From: Chitinophaga pinensis
GTDB lineage: Bacteria; Bacteroidota; Bacteroidia; SXHM01
NCBI GenBank assembly: GCA_945889235.1
Contig: CAMDBK010000002.1
Span: forward strand, 1-64,000
DNA: 64,000 nt
Direction of reading: 5' to 3'
Shown: piece after piece, positions 51,000-59,900 of the stretch
Layout: every line of letters starts with the position of its first letter
Position numbering within the stretch: the first letter of the stretch is position 1
Program-made: the position numbers and the translations under genes
Notes under the pieces: model-generated
Databases searched by the model: none
Told to the model about the DNA's origin: nothing
What the model saw: only the letters and a program-made list of their open reading frames with translations

Positions 51000-51611
51000 C
51001 TACACAAAGAAGACAATCCCGGCCATCAACGCAGTTCCTACAACAAATCCGGAATACACCTGTGCAGGCGTGTGTGCATAGAGTTTCAGTCGCGCATAAC
51101 CAACAAATCCTGCAAGCAGAACAACGAGATAAATCGGCAGAATAAAATCTGCACCCAAGCGGATTGACAAGCCCAGCAGGCTACCGATAACTCCGCCAAC
51201 AGCAATCATGTGAATACTTATTTTCCAAATCATTGTGATGAAAAAACAAATCACGATGGATAAAATTGTTCCGAGTAACAATAAATAAACTATTCCGGGA
51301 AGCGCGAGTTTGCGCAGCAAATAATACAACGCAAAATAGAGAATAATGGAAACGAGAAAAGGAATTCTGCGCTCCGATGCTTCAGGCATTTCAAGGCTGG
51401 AAATAATTCCGCGTTTAATAAGAGTGAGGAAAATCAACGTGGGCAGCACAACAGTAAACGTGATGAACATTATGTAAATTGCAATCTTAGCTTCGCTGCT
51501 GATGCTGAAAGCAATGTAGGTATTGCTGTTGAACAAAATCAACAAGGTGAGCAGCGGCATCATCAACGGCTGAAAAATGATTGAAATTATTTTGGCAAAT
51601 TTTATTTCCAT
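51000..51611 (-). CDS. PAP2-like integral membrane protein with degenerate active site
   Basis: A 203-aa protein with about six transmembrane helices. The last third shows ISIHMIAVGGVIGSLLGLS and ARLKLYAHTPAQVYSGFVVGTA, which resemble the second and third motifs of PAP2-type lipid phosphatases (PSGH and SR-x5-H-x3-D). Here the serine-glycine-histidine and final aspartate are not conserved (Q instead of D), so activity is doubtful. ATG 51611 is chosen because codons upstream of it belong to the 51621-51689 repeat. It is downstream of the omega-amidase gene, separated by that repeat, and converges on leuS. Confidence 0.7.
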   Translation of the reverse strand: MEIKFAKIISIIFQPLMMPLLTLLILFNSNTYIAFSISSEAKIAIYIMFITFTVVLPTLIFLTLIKRGIISSLEMPEASERRIPFLVSIILYFALYYLLRKLALPGIVYLLLLGTILSIVICFFITMIWKISIHMIAVGGVIGSLLGLSIRLGADFILPIYLVVLLAGFVGYARLKLYAHTPAQVYSGFVVGTALMAGIVFFV

Positions 51612-51620
51612 AGGTTTTGT

Positions 51621-51689
51621 GCCACAGATTACACAGATTTTCACTGATTAATTCGAAGCAAATCTGTGTGAATTTGTGTAATCTGTGGC
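51621..51689. repeat. Long palindrome, GCCACAGATTACACAG type
   Basis: The arms GCCACAGATTACACA and TGTGTAATCTGTGGC-like ends face each other around a core containing TGATTAATTCG. The layout matches the 53665-53722 element. It separates the omega-amidase gene from the PAP2-like gene. Confidence 0.75.
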
Positions 51690-51697
51690 TACTATTT

Positions 51698-52474
51698 TCA
51701 TTTTAGTTCAAAATCATCGGCATCCATTGCAGCAGGAAACTTCTCACGGTACTCCTGCAAAAAATTCCATGTAAGCGTAATAGTTTCATGTTTATTTTCA
51801 TTCTGTTTTATTGTGCTCATTTTTTCTCCGAGTGGATTATAAACTACACTGTCGCCTGAATAATCAACATCGTATCCGTCAGCTCCGATGCGGTTTACAG
51901 CAAGAACATAACTTTGGTTTTCAACCGCACGCGCAGGAAGTAATGTGTTCCATGCAAGGCTTCTTCTTGATGGCCAGTTGGCAACATAAATCAAAACATC
52001 ATAATCAAAATTTTTATTTCTGCTCCAAACAGGGAATCGTAAATCGTAACAAATCAGCGGACAAATTTTCCAACCTTTTAATGTTGTAATCAATTTGTTT
52101 TCTCCTGCGGTAAAATGATTTTGTTCGTTTGCCATTCGGAAAAGATGGCGTTTATCATACGTTTGAAATTTTCCGTCAGGCTGCATCCAGATTAAGCGAT
52201 TATAGTTTTTTCCGTTTTCGGTAATCATCAGACTGCCGGTAATCACGCAGTTTTTTTCTTGCGCTTTTTCTTTCAGCCATTCTATTGATTTACCACTCAT
52301 ACTTTCAGCAACCGCAGTGTTCATTGTAAAACCTGTGCTGAACATTTCAGGTAAAATTATCAAGTCTGTTTGCTCTTTAACTTTGTTCAGTATTTCATTA
52401 AACATGGAAATATTCTCTTCCACATTTTCCCAGTGAAGTTGTGTTTGAACCGATGTTATTTTTAAATCTTCCAT
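51698..52474 (-). CDS. Omega-amidase (nitrilase-family amidohydrolase, YafV-like)
   Basis: A 258-aa carbon-nitrogen hydrolase. The catalytic triad is visible as Glu in LIILPEMFSTGF, Lys in YDKRHLFRM and Cys in PLICYDLRFPVWSR. The arrangement and length fit YafV/Nit2-type omega-amidases, which hydrolyse 2-oxoglutaramate to 2-oxoglutarate and ammonia. Its start directly follows the stop of the methionine aminotransferase gene. Glutamine-dependent transamination makes 2-oxoglutaramate, so the pair would drive the transaminase forward, for example in methionine salvage. Confidence 0.9.
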   Translation of the reverse strand: MEDLKITSVQTQLHWENVEENISMFNEILNKVKEQTDLIILPEMFSTGFTMNTAVAESMSGKSIEWLKEKAQEKNCVITGSLMITENGKNYNRLIWMQPDGKFQTYDKRHLFRMANEQNHFTAGENKLITTLKGWKICPLICYDLRFPVWSRNKNFDYDVLIYVANWPSRRSLAWNTLLPARAVENQSYVLAVNRIGADGYDVDYSGDSVVYNPLGEKMSTIKQNENKHETITLTWNFLQEYREKFPAAMDADDFELK

Positions 52475-53629
52475 TTATATTTTACAGAGTTTTTCTGCAG
52501 CAGCAGTAAGCACTTCCTCGGTTTTCGCAAAACAAAAACGAATGTATTTGTTGTCCACTCCACCGTGATAAAAAACCGAGATAGGAATAGACGCTACTTT
52601 ATTTTCTTTGGTAATGCGCACAGCAAAATCCGTGTCTTTCTCTTGTGAGATGCTATCGTATTTTACCAACTGAAAATATGTTCCTGCACTTGGCAGAAAA
52701 CTAAATCGCGAATTTTTTATCAGTGAATTAAAGTAATCCCGTTTCTGCTGATAAAATTTTGGCAGACTTAAATAGTTGTTTTCTTCTTTCAGAAAATCTG
52801 CGAGTGCCATTTGTATAGGTGTGTTGCAAGTGAACACAATATACTGATGTGCTTTGCGATATTCAGCCATTAAATTTTCAGGACCTAAGACATAACCCAT
52901 TTTCCAACCCGTGTTGTGAAATGTTTTTCCGAATGAAAAAACTGCAAGACTTCTTTCTGCCAGGTTTGGAAACCTGCACACACTCTGGTGTTCACGCCCA
53001 TCAAAAATAATATGCTCATACACTTCATCGCTCAATATTATGATACCGGTGTTCTTTGTTATATTTTCAAGTTCCTGCATATCAACTGCACTTAACACAC
53101 TGCCTGTTGGGTTATGCGGAGTATTGATGATAATCATCTTCGTGCGCGGAGAAATTAATTTCCTCACCTCATTCCAGTCGATATGAAAGTCAGGTTGCTT
53201 CAATTGAACGTAAATCGGAATTCCACCATTCAATTCTATGGAAGGCGTATAACTATCATAAGCCGGCTCAAATAAAATCACTTCATCTCCCTGATTAATC
53301 AAAGCTGCTATGGCTGTGTAGATGGCAAGAGTAGCACCGGCTGTAATTGTAACTTCAGAGTCGGGATTATATTTTGTTGAATATAATTTTTCAATTTTTT
53401 CTGCAATGGCTTCACGCAAACCAATAAAACCGGGCATTGGTGCGTACTGGTTGAAACCCTTTTTCATGTAATGATGCACCTTGTCAAACAAATCCTGTGA
53501 GCTGCTATAATCCGGAAACCCCTGCGAAAGATTAGTTGCGCCAACTTCGGCAGCCAATTTTGACATCACCGTAAATATAGTAGTTCCTGTTTTTTGTAGT
53601 CGTGATTGTATGTCTCCGGGGAATTGCAT
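52475..53629 (-). CDS. Methionine aminotransferase (YbdL-like, PLP-dependent)
   Basis: A 384-aa fold-type I aminotransferase: NLSQGFPDYSSSQDL, FNQYAPMPGFIGLREAIAEKI, EVTITAGATLAIYTAIAAL, NTPHNPTGSVLS, ILSDEVYEHIIFDG and SFGKTFHNTGWKMGYVLG, where the lysine binds PLP. This matches YbdL/KAT III-like enzymes that transaminate methionine or its keto acid with glutamine. The downstream omega-amidase gene abuts it with no gap, which fits that reaction. A TACTTTTA sequence upstream is one base from the -7 consensus. Confidence 0.9.
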   Translation of the reverse strand: MQFPGDIQSRLQKTGTTIFTVMSKLAAEVGATNLSQGFPDYSSSQDLFDKVHHYMKKGFNQYAPMPGFIGLREAIAEKIEKLYSTKYNPDSEVTITAGATLAIYTAIAALINQGDEVILFEPAYDSYTPSIELNGGIPIYVQLKQPDFHIDWNEVRKLISPRTKMIIINTPHNPTGSVLSAVDMQELENITKNTGIIILSDEVYEHIIFDGREHQSVCRFPNLAERSLAVFSFGKTFHNTGWKMGYVLGPENLMAEYRKAHQYIVFTCNTPIQMALADFLKEENNYLSLPKFYQQKRDYFNSLIKNSRFSFLPSAGTYFQLVKYDSISQEKDTDFAVRITKENKVASIPISVFYHGGVDNKYIRFCFAKTEEVLTAAAEKLCKI

Positions 53630-53664
53630 CGGTGGTTTTGTTTCGGGAATAAAAGTAGGAACAA

Positions 53665-53722
53665 GCCACTAATTACACTAATTTACACTAATTAATTCGT
53701 ACTAATTTGTGAAATTAGTGGC
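53665..53722. repeat. Long palindrome, GCCACTAATTACACTAATT type
   Basis: GCCACTAATT and AATTAGTGGC ends face each other around a core with CTAATTAATTCG. It has the same skeleton as 51621-51689 with AG replaced by TA in the repeat units. It occupies the divergent spacer between the aminotransferase and the SlyD-like gene. Confidence 0.75.
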
Positions 53723-53765
53723 GAAAGAAAAAAAGTACTATCTATGCAAAAAATTTCAAAAAAAG

Positions 53766-54281
53766 ATGAAAATCACAACAAACTCAGTAGTGTCAGTTAC
53801 CTATAAACTGAATTCAAAACCGGAAGGCGGAGAAGAGAAATTTATTGAAGAGGCGGGGAAAAATAACCCACTTACTTTTCTCTTTGGAGTAGGCGGAATG
53901 ATTGCAGGGTTTGAAATAAATCTTGACGGACTTGCCGTTGGCGATAAATTTAATTTCAGTGTTAAACCTGCAGATGCTTATGGTGAAAAGCATCCTGATA
54001 ATTTGGTTGACCTTCCTATTGAGGCTTTTAAAAACGAGAAAGGCGAAGTTCAACGTGATATGCTGAAAATCGGAGCTATTATTCCGATGCAGGATAACGA
54101 AGGTCATCACATGCGTGGTATTGTTACAAAAGTTGGAATCAATGAGGTAACCATGGATTTTAATCATCCGCTTGCAGGAAACCATTTGCGTTTTGAAGGC
54201 GAAGTGCTTGCAGTAAGAACCGCTACTGCTGATGAATTAGCGCATGGTCACGTTCACGGACCGGGCGGACATCACCACTAA
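53766..54281 (+). CDS. SlyD-like FKBP-type peptidyl-prolyl isomerase
   Basis: A 171-aa cytoplasmic prolyl isomerase/chaperone. Residues 1-70 and 130-160 form the FKBP fold (VVSVTYKLNSKPEG, FLFGVGGMIAGFEINLDGL, FSVKPADAYGEKHPDNLVDL); between them lies the insert-in-flap chaperone domain; then FNHPLAGNHLRFEGEV. The C-terminus HGHVHGPGGHHH is a histidine-rich metal-binding tail, as in SlyD. ATG 53766 is preferred over an upstream TTG-type extension that reads through the repeat at 53665-53722. Confidence 0.9.
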   Translation: MKITTNSVVSVTYKLNSKPEGGEEKFIEEAGKNNPLTFLFGVGGMIAGFEINLDGLAVGDKFNFSVKPADAYGEKHPDNLVDLPIEAFKNEKGEVQRDMLKIGAIIPMQDNEGHHMRGIVTKVGINEVTMDFNHPLAGNHLRFEGEVLAVRTATADELAHGHVHGPGGHHH

Positions 54282-54285
54282 TTTT

Positions 54286-54347
54286 CGTCATGCTGAACTC
54301 GTTTCAGCATCTTAATTATGAGACCCTGAAACAAGTTCAGGGTGACG
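54286..54347. repeat. 62-nt twin-hairpin element at the SlyD/DUF5686 convergent end
   Basis: CGTCATGCTGAA, TTTCAGCAT, ACCCTGAA and TTCAGGGTGACG form two hairpins. It is an inverted copy of 50934-50995 and ends on the base before the DUF5686 stop codon. In both places it separates two convergent genes, which fits a bidirectional terminator. Confidence 0.8.
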
Positions 54348-56813
54348 TTAAAATCCTAAACTGATTCGTATTGCAGTACGGGCCTTGTGGTTGTTTTCAA
54401 AAGCGGCTATAAAATCCACTCTGCCTATTTTAAAGATGTGTTCCAGTCCGGCAGTTACTTCAACATACTGATGGTTATTTCTGAAATCCCAGAGAAAATG
54501 CGAACCGGCAACAGGCTGCCATCCTAACTTTTTCCAGACGGGAATGGTTCCGAAAAGAAAACCATTGAAGTGATGTTCGTAATGCGCTTCAAGGTATTCA
54601 CCGGATGTGCTTAAACGATAATATGGCATAGCACGGAAAGCTGATAAACGTTGAGGTGCAAGAATAACTTCACTTGTCATAAAATGCCTATAATCTATAA
54701 AGGGAAGATTATTTTTATTGAAATATTTGCCAACGCTGACGGTATATTCCGAAGTTCCGAACACACCTAACTTCATATCGTCTTCCACTGAGATTTTTAC
54801 AAAATCAAAATTAGTTTTGCTTTGAAAAATTCCTGCAATTCCTTTTTCATAAGCAATTCTGATAATCGGATACACGGAAGATGAATTGAATTTTTCATGT
54901 GGATATAAATAATATTTCTGGCCGAAACGAATACGCAGACTGGCATTAAAGGTGAAGGCTCTGTAACCAACAAACGCAGCAATATCACTTTCGGGATATT
55001 CAGGATTGTTGGAAGTAAACTCATTGTTTTTCCTGTCAACATAAATTGCGCTCAGATCTGTTGCGTTTAATAACGGTTTGCGTGCGGCATATTCAAAACC
55101 GGTGTTGAGTGTAACACCGTTGAAAATTTCCATTCCCCAACCCGCATTCAAAAAAGTTTTTTCAAAAATTTTCAGATAATTCTTTTCTAAAAAGATTGTG
55201 TAAAGCGTATTGATAAAGGGCGCAATAGGATTTGCTTCGTTATATTGACTTACAAATTTTCCAAAGTTTGCATAAATATTCATGCGGTTAATCGCGTTGA
55301 AACGGTAATTGAATCCGGCTTTACCGTAAAATTTCTGACTGGAAAAACCATAACGAAACGTGTTATCAAAACGAAAACGTTTTTTCAATTCTTTGTGCTC
55401 CCATTCCAGACTGTACGTAGGATTTAGCACAATTCCTTCCACTGTGTTGAATTGTAAAATTTCAAACAGCGTTGGAATATTCCATTCCACATTTTTGAAA
55501 GAATTTTTTAGCCTGTAACCAAAAATAAAATTTGAAACGTGATACTTGTTTTTCTTAATGTCGATGGAATCCATGTACACTTTACTATCCTTCAAAACCT
55601 CAATACTGTCTTTCTTCTGATAGTCCTGAACTTCAAGCGCTGTAAGGGGAACAAGGCGCACATCGTTCCAGTATTCTTCACTTCGCTTGTTGGAGTTTTC
55701 TTCCACCTTTACTTTCTCTGCCTTGAAGAATTTTTTATTGAACTCAGGACCTAAATCGTATTTGGAATAAACTCCGGTGAAATAACCGTTGCCTTTAAAT
55801 CCAAGCAGTTTCACATCAAATTTGAAATTGAAATTCTGTGTTCCCTTCATCCAAATATCATTAGTAACGGGAATAAAAACCTGTTCAATCCGCAGCGTAT
55901 CAAGAAACTCAATATTTGATTCGCGGGTTAGGTAAAGTTCAACACTGTGTATGCGCCAGGTATTTTCCTGAATGTAAATAAACCCGTTATAAACAGGCGC
56001 ACCTTTTACCCTCGGAATAATTTCAATCTTGTTTACCAACACACTGTCTTCATAATAAGCGCCCACTAATTTGTAGCGGTAGTGCAGCATTGCTGATGGC
56101 GCTATGGGCGAAATGAAATTGCGTTCGGCAAAACTTACTTCAATGTTGGGCTCATAAAAATTGAAATCAAAATCAATGGCGCTGTTCCAGGTAAATGCCT
56201 GTGATTTTCCGCTTACTTTAGAAGAGATAATGGTTTCTTTCCGTTTGTTTGGCGCTTCAAAATACATGCGCGAAACCGATTCGCTGAGGTAAACAATTCC
56301 GCTGCGGCTGGCATCCAGCCCATCAACTTCAATGTTTTGACCTAGAATACTTTTAGGAATATTTTCTGCATAATTCATTCCTTTGATGTACACATTGCAG
56401 GAATATTTTTTTACCTGGCTGAGGTAAAACTTCCTCATCTCCTGTGCATGGCGGATAATATCATAAGCAGGGTCTTCACCATTTCCATTCACATCTGCCT
56501 CAGTCAATACAATTGCCTGAGTTTCCATTTTTACATCCAGTGTAACATCGTCCCCACGTATTTCCACATTTCGTGTTTCGGTGCGGTAACCGATGTAGCG
56601 AAATACTACGTGATAAAAACCATCTTTCAGTTCCAGAAAATATTCACCATTGGTATTGGTTTGGGTGCTGATAGTAGTGCCTTCAATATAAACGGTGAGA
56701 AAACCGAGGGGCTCATTTTCTTTATCAGACACGCGGCCGGAAAGTTTTGCTGCAAAAGAATTAACTGCAAAAAAAGTTGCGGTAAATAGGAATATGAATT
56801 TTTTGAAAAACAT
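54348..56813 (-). CDS. DUF5686 outer-membrane protein with carboxypeptidase-regulatory-like domain
   Basis: An 821-aa exported protein. The signal peptide (MFFKKFIFLFTATFFAVNSF, ending AA) is followed by a carboxypeptidase-regulatory-like domain (about 22-110, KLSGRVSDKENEPLGFLTVY and GFYHVVFRYIGY), then a long DUF5686-type region. The C-terminal third is rich in beta strands with alternating aromatics and ends RTAIRISLGF, as an outer-membrane barrel does. ATG 56813 is chosen since a TAAATTTA -7-like element (56826-56833) lies upstream, inside a longer frame. It follows the alpha-2-macroglobulin gene on the same strand. Function is unknown. Confidence 0.82.
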   Translation of the reverse strand: MFFKKFIFLFTATFFAVNSFAAKLSGRVSDKENEPLGFLTVYIEGTTISTQTNTNGEYFLELKDGFYHVVFRYIGYRTETRNVEIRGDDVTLDVKMETQAIVLTEADVNGNGEDPAYDIIRHAQEMRKFYLSQVKKYSCNVYIKGMNYAENIPKSILGQNIEVDGLDASRSGIVYLSESVSRMYFEAPNKRKETIISSKVSGKSQAFTWNSAIDFDFNFYEPNIEVSFAERNFISPIAPSAMLHYRYKLVGAYYEDSVLVNKIEIIPRVKGAPVYNGFIYIQENTWRIHSVELYLTRESNIEFLDTLRIEQVFIPVTNDIWMKGTQNFNFKFDVKLLGFKGNGYFTGVYSKYDLGPEFNKKFFKAEKVKVEENSNKRSEEYWNDVRLVPLTALEVQDYQKKDSIEVLKDSKVYMDSIDIKKNKYHVSNFIFGYRLKNSFKNVEWNIPTLFEILQFNTVEGIVLNPTYSLEWEHKELKKRFRFDNTFRYGFSSQKFYGKAGFNYRFNAINRMNIYANFGKFVSQYNEANPIAPFINTLYTIFLEKNYLKIFEKTFLNAGWGMEIFNGVTLNTGFEYAARKPLLNATDLSAIYVDRKNNEFTSNNPEYPESDIAAFVGYRAFTFNASLRIRFGQKYYLYPHEKFNSSSVYPIIRIAYEKGIAGIFQSKTNFDFVKISVEDDMKLGVFGTSEYTVSVGKYFNKNNLPFIDYRHFMTSEVILAPQRLSAFRAMPYYRLSTSGEYLEAHYEHHFNGFLFGTIPVWKKLGWQPVAGSHFLWDFRNNHQYVEVTAGLEHIFKIGRVDFIAAFENNHKARTAIRISLGF

Positions 56814-56923
56814 TTGAAGGGCGGTAAATTTAAGGATTAACTCTTCACACGTTTTTGAAACTTCTGTATAGTAGCCTAAACCTATTAAAAATTTAACAAG
56901 CCTCAGGTTATTCATAGGCCTTT

Positions 56924-59900
56924 CTACAACGCCTCCCCCGGCTTAACAACCTTCACCCACTTACCCGCTTTGCGTGCATTGATGTGTCCATCATACATGG
57001 CTTCACAACTTTGCGCAGGCAGATAAAACTCACCGAGGTATGCAGCGTTAAGCAACACACGGAACGTAACCACTTTTTGTACACCGATATTAAAGTAAGT
57101 GAAAACCCTGTCGTCACGGATGTCCTGGTAGGTAGGCAGCGTTGTGTTTTCTAAATGCACATTTTCGGTCTCATCCATTCGTGTGTTGTGAATTTCCCAG
57201 CCCGAAGGAAATATCTGCGACAAAGCCATGTTCTGGTAATACGATGTTATAGTTGGGTTGGTGATACTTACTTCCGCCATAAAATCGGTTCCCTGGTCAA
57301 GGCGACTGATGTCAATCACTTCGCCTTTCATGTTCTTATAGGTGATGTTCATTTTCAGATTATTCTCTGCTGAAGTTTCGTTGCCGACAGCGGGAATTCC
57401 TTCCAATGTCATGCGCACATACAAGATGCCTTCGCCCTGATTGATGACTTTCAGCTTGCCACCTGCATCGCCTTTTACCTTCATGTCCACCTGCGAAACA
57501 GGAAGCTTTGAGGTGATGGTTTCGGAAGAAGCTCCCTGCCCGACTGCGTCATTCAGGCGGGCGTTGAGCACATACTGGTATTTCATCTGCGAGGAAGTTC
57601 CGCTTGTTCCTGCAAACTTGCTCATGGCGATAAGGCTGTAAGCGGTTTCCTGCGTTGACATCCAGCGCTGGCCCGAGAGGGCAGACGATATTTTTTTCAT
57701 CAGCGGAATGGCTTCATTCCTGCGGTTGAGCATCACCATCGTTTCCAGTATCATTGCTTCATCACGCGTGCCGCTTCCATAGGAATAGGCCATCTCGGTA
57801 TAGTCGGGAACATATATATTCTGGTCTTTGACCAGCTGCGTGGCAACTTCGGGTTGACCGGCAAGAATATAAGCGGCAGCCAGCCTCCAGCGTGCCTGTT
57901 GTGTAAGCGCAGGACGCTCACGCAAACGGTTCATAGCCGAAAGTTCAGGAGCTTTTGCAAGCGCAAGCGTATAGAGCCTGTAAGCCTGCACATAGTCATC
58001 ATAGCGGTAATAATATGCCGATCTTGAATCGGTAATTGCCGACCAGTTTCTTGCCACGCGGCTCTGATATGTTTTCCATTTTGCTTTCATTCCTTCGGGC
58101 CATGCATAGCCTTTTGCTTCTGCTTCCAGCAGGAAATGCCCGGCATACGAAGTGCCCCAGTCGCTTGATTCCGTGCCATTAGGCCAGTATGCAAGTCCGC
58201 CATCAGAATACTGAAAGCTTCGCAGGCGGTGAATTGCAGCCTTGATGTTTTCCTCAATTTTAGGCTTGAACCTGTTATCCAGTTCCATTACATCCGAAAG
58301 AAACAACTGCGGAAATACAGATGAAGTGGTTTGCTCCACGCAGCCGTGAGGATATTCAATCAGGTCTTGCAGCCTTCTGCCAAGGTCAAGCGGAGGCATG
58401 TTTGAAAACTCAATTGTGCCTTTGTTTGTGCCATCCACTCCCAACAATGTATAAGCGCTTTCCCAGGTTTTTCCTGCTTCCACAACAGCTTCCACATAGC
58501 TCACTTGTTTAGGATTTGGGTTACGCACATCAATCTCAATGTTGTATTCCGCACGCTCGTTTCCACTGGTGGCAACCACTTTTACTTTTCCGACACCAAC
58601 AGTTTTAACAACGTCCAGCTCAAACGTGATCACATCATCACCCGGCTCCGCGAATGCAATAGTTTTTGTTTTGCTTCCATTGATGATGAATTTCTCGTTC
58701 ACTGAAACTTCCACCTTCACATTCTTGATATTTTTTTCCATCGCGAAAACGGTAACAGGAAGTTTTACCGACTCGCCCGGACCAACCACACGCGGCAGGG
58801 TAGCTAACACCATCACGGGTTTACGGACAGGTGTAGTTTTTTCATCAGTGCCGTAAGCGCCATCTTGTTCTGCGATTAACATCGTGCGCACAGAGCCAAC
58901 ATAGTTCGGCATTTTATAACTATGCGAAGCGCTTTTTCCTTTCTCCAATTTAAAAGGACCAAGGAATTTTACAACCGGTTTAAAACGGTTGGCTGTGTTT
59001 TTTCCTTTGCCGTTAATTCCTTCATCACCGCCAATCGCGAAAGCCTGCTCAATTTTTCCGCCATACGCGCCCAGCACCAGATCATACATATCCCAGGTTT
59101 TTACGCCCAGCGCTTCACGCGCATAGAAAGAACTCCAGGGGTCAGGTGTTTTAAAACGCGTAAGGTCAAGCAAGCCTTCATCCACCACAGCAATGGTATA
59201 CGTCATTGCTTTGCCGTTTTTCTCTTTCACTTTAATTGTAACATCCTGTTCAGGAGCCAGCACTTCAGGCATGCTCATTTCAGGATCCAGTTTTGTGTTG
59301 GGGTCTTCCACAAAGATTGGTATAACACCATACATACGTATCGGTAAATCATTAGCAGTTTGTGAATGCGGTTGCAGTAAGGTTACATGCGCATACACAT
59401 TTGGCGCCATCTCAGGAGTAATCTTAAACTGGAAAGTAGTTTCACCTTTTTTCGCTTCTACCCAATTCATTTGCAATACTTTTTTACCGGATTCAATACT
59501 TACCAATGCACGCCCCTGCGCACCGGTCGGTATAGTAAGCGTGGCTAATTCACCTACATTGTATTTGTCTTTATCGCAGGAAAAAGAAAGAATATTTGCG
59601 CCTGAATTATCTTCATACGAGCGACTTGCCCAACCGGGCCAGTCAAGATAAATGGGTGCTCCGGCACTGTGTCCGCCTTCCAGATCTGTTACGCGAATCA
59701 TAAATCTTCCCCATTCCGGATATTCAATTTTGAAATCGTATTTACCTTTTCCGGCTGCATCGGTGGTAATGGTATCGCGGTAAAATAACTTGTTGTTATA
59801 ACTGCCTGCGTAGTATCCATAATAGTTAGCGCTTTCCCACCACCAGTTCCACTGCACTTTATAAATTTCAATCTGCACATTGCGTTTTGGCAACACTTTT

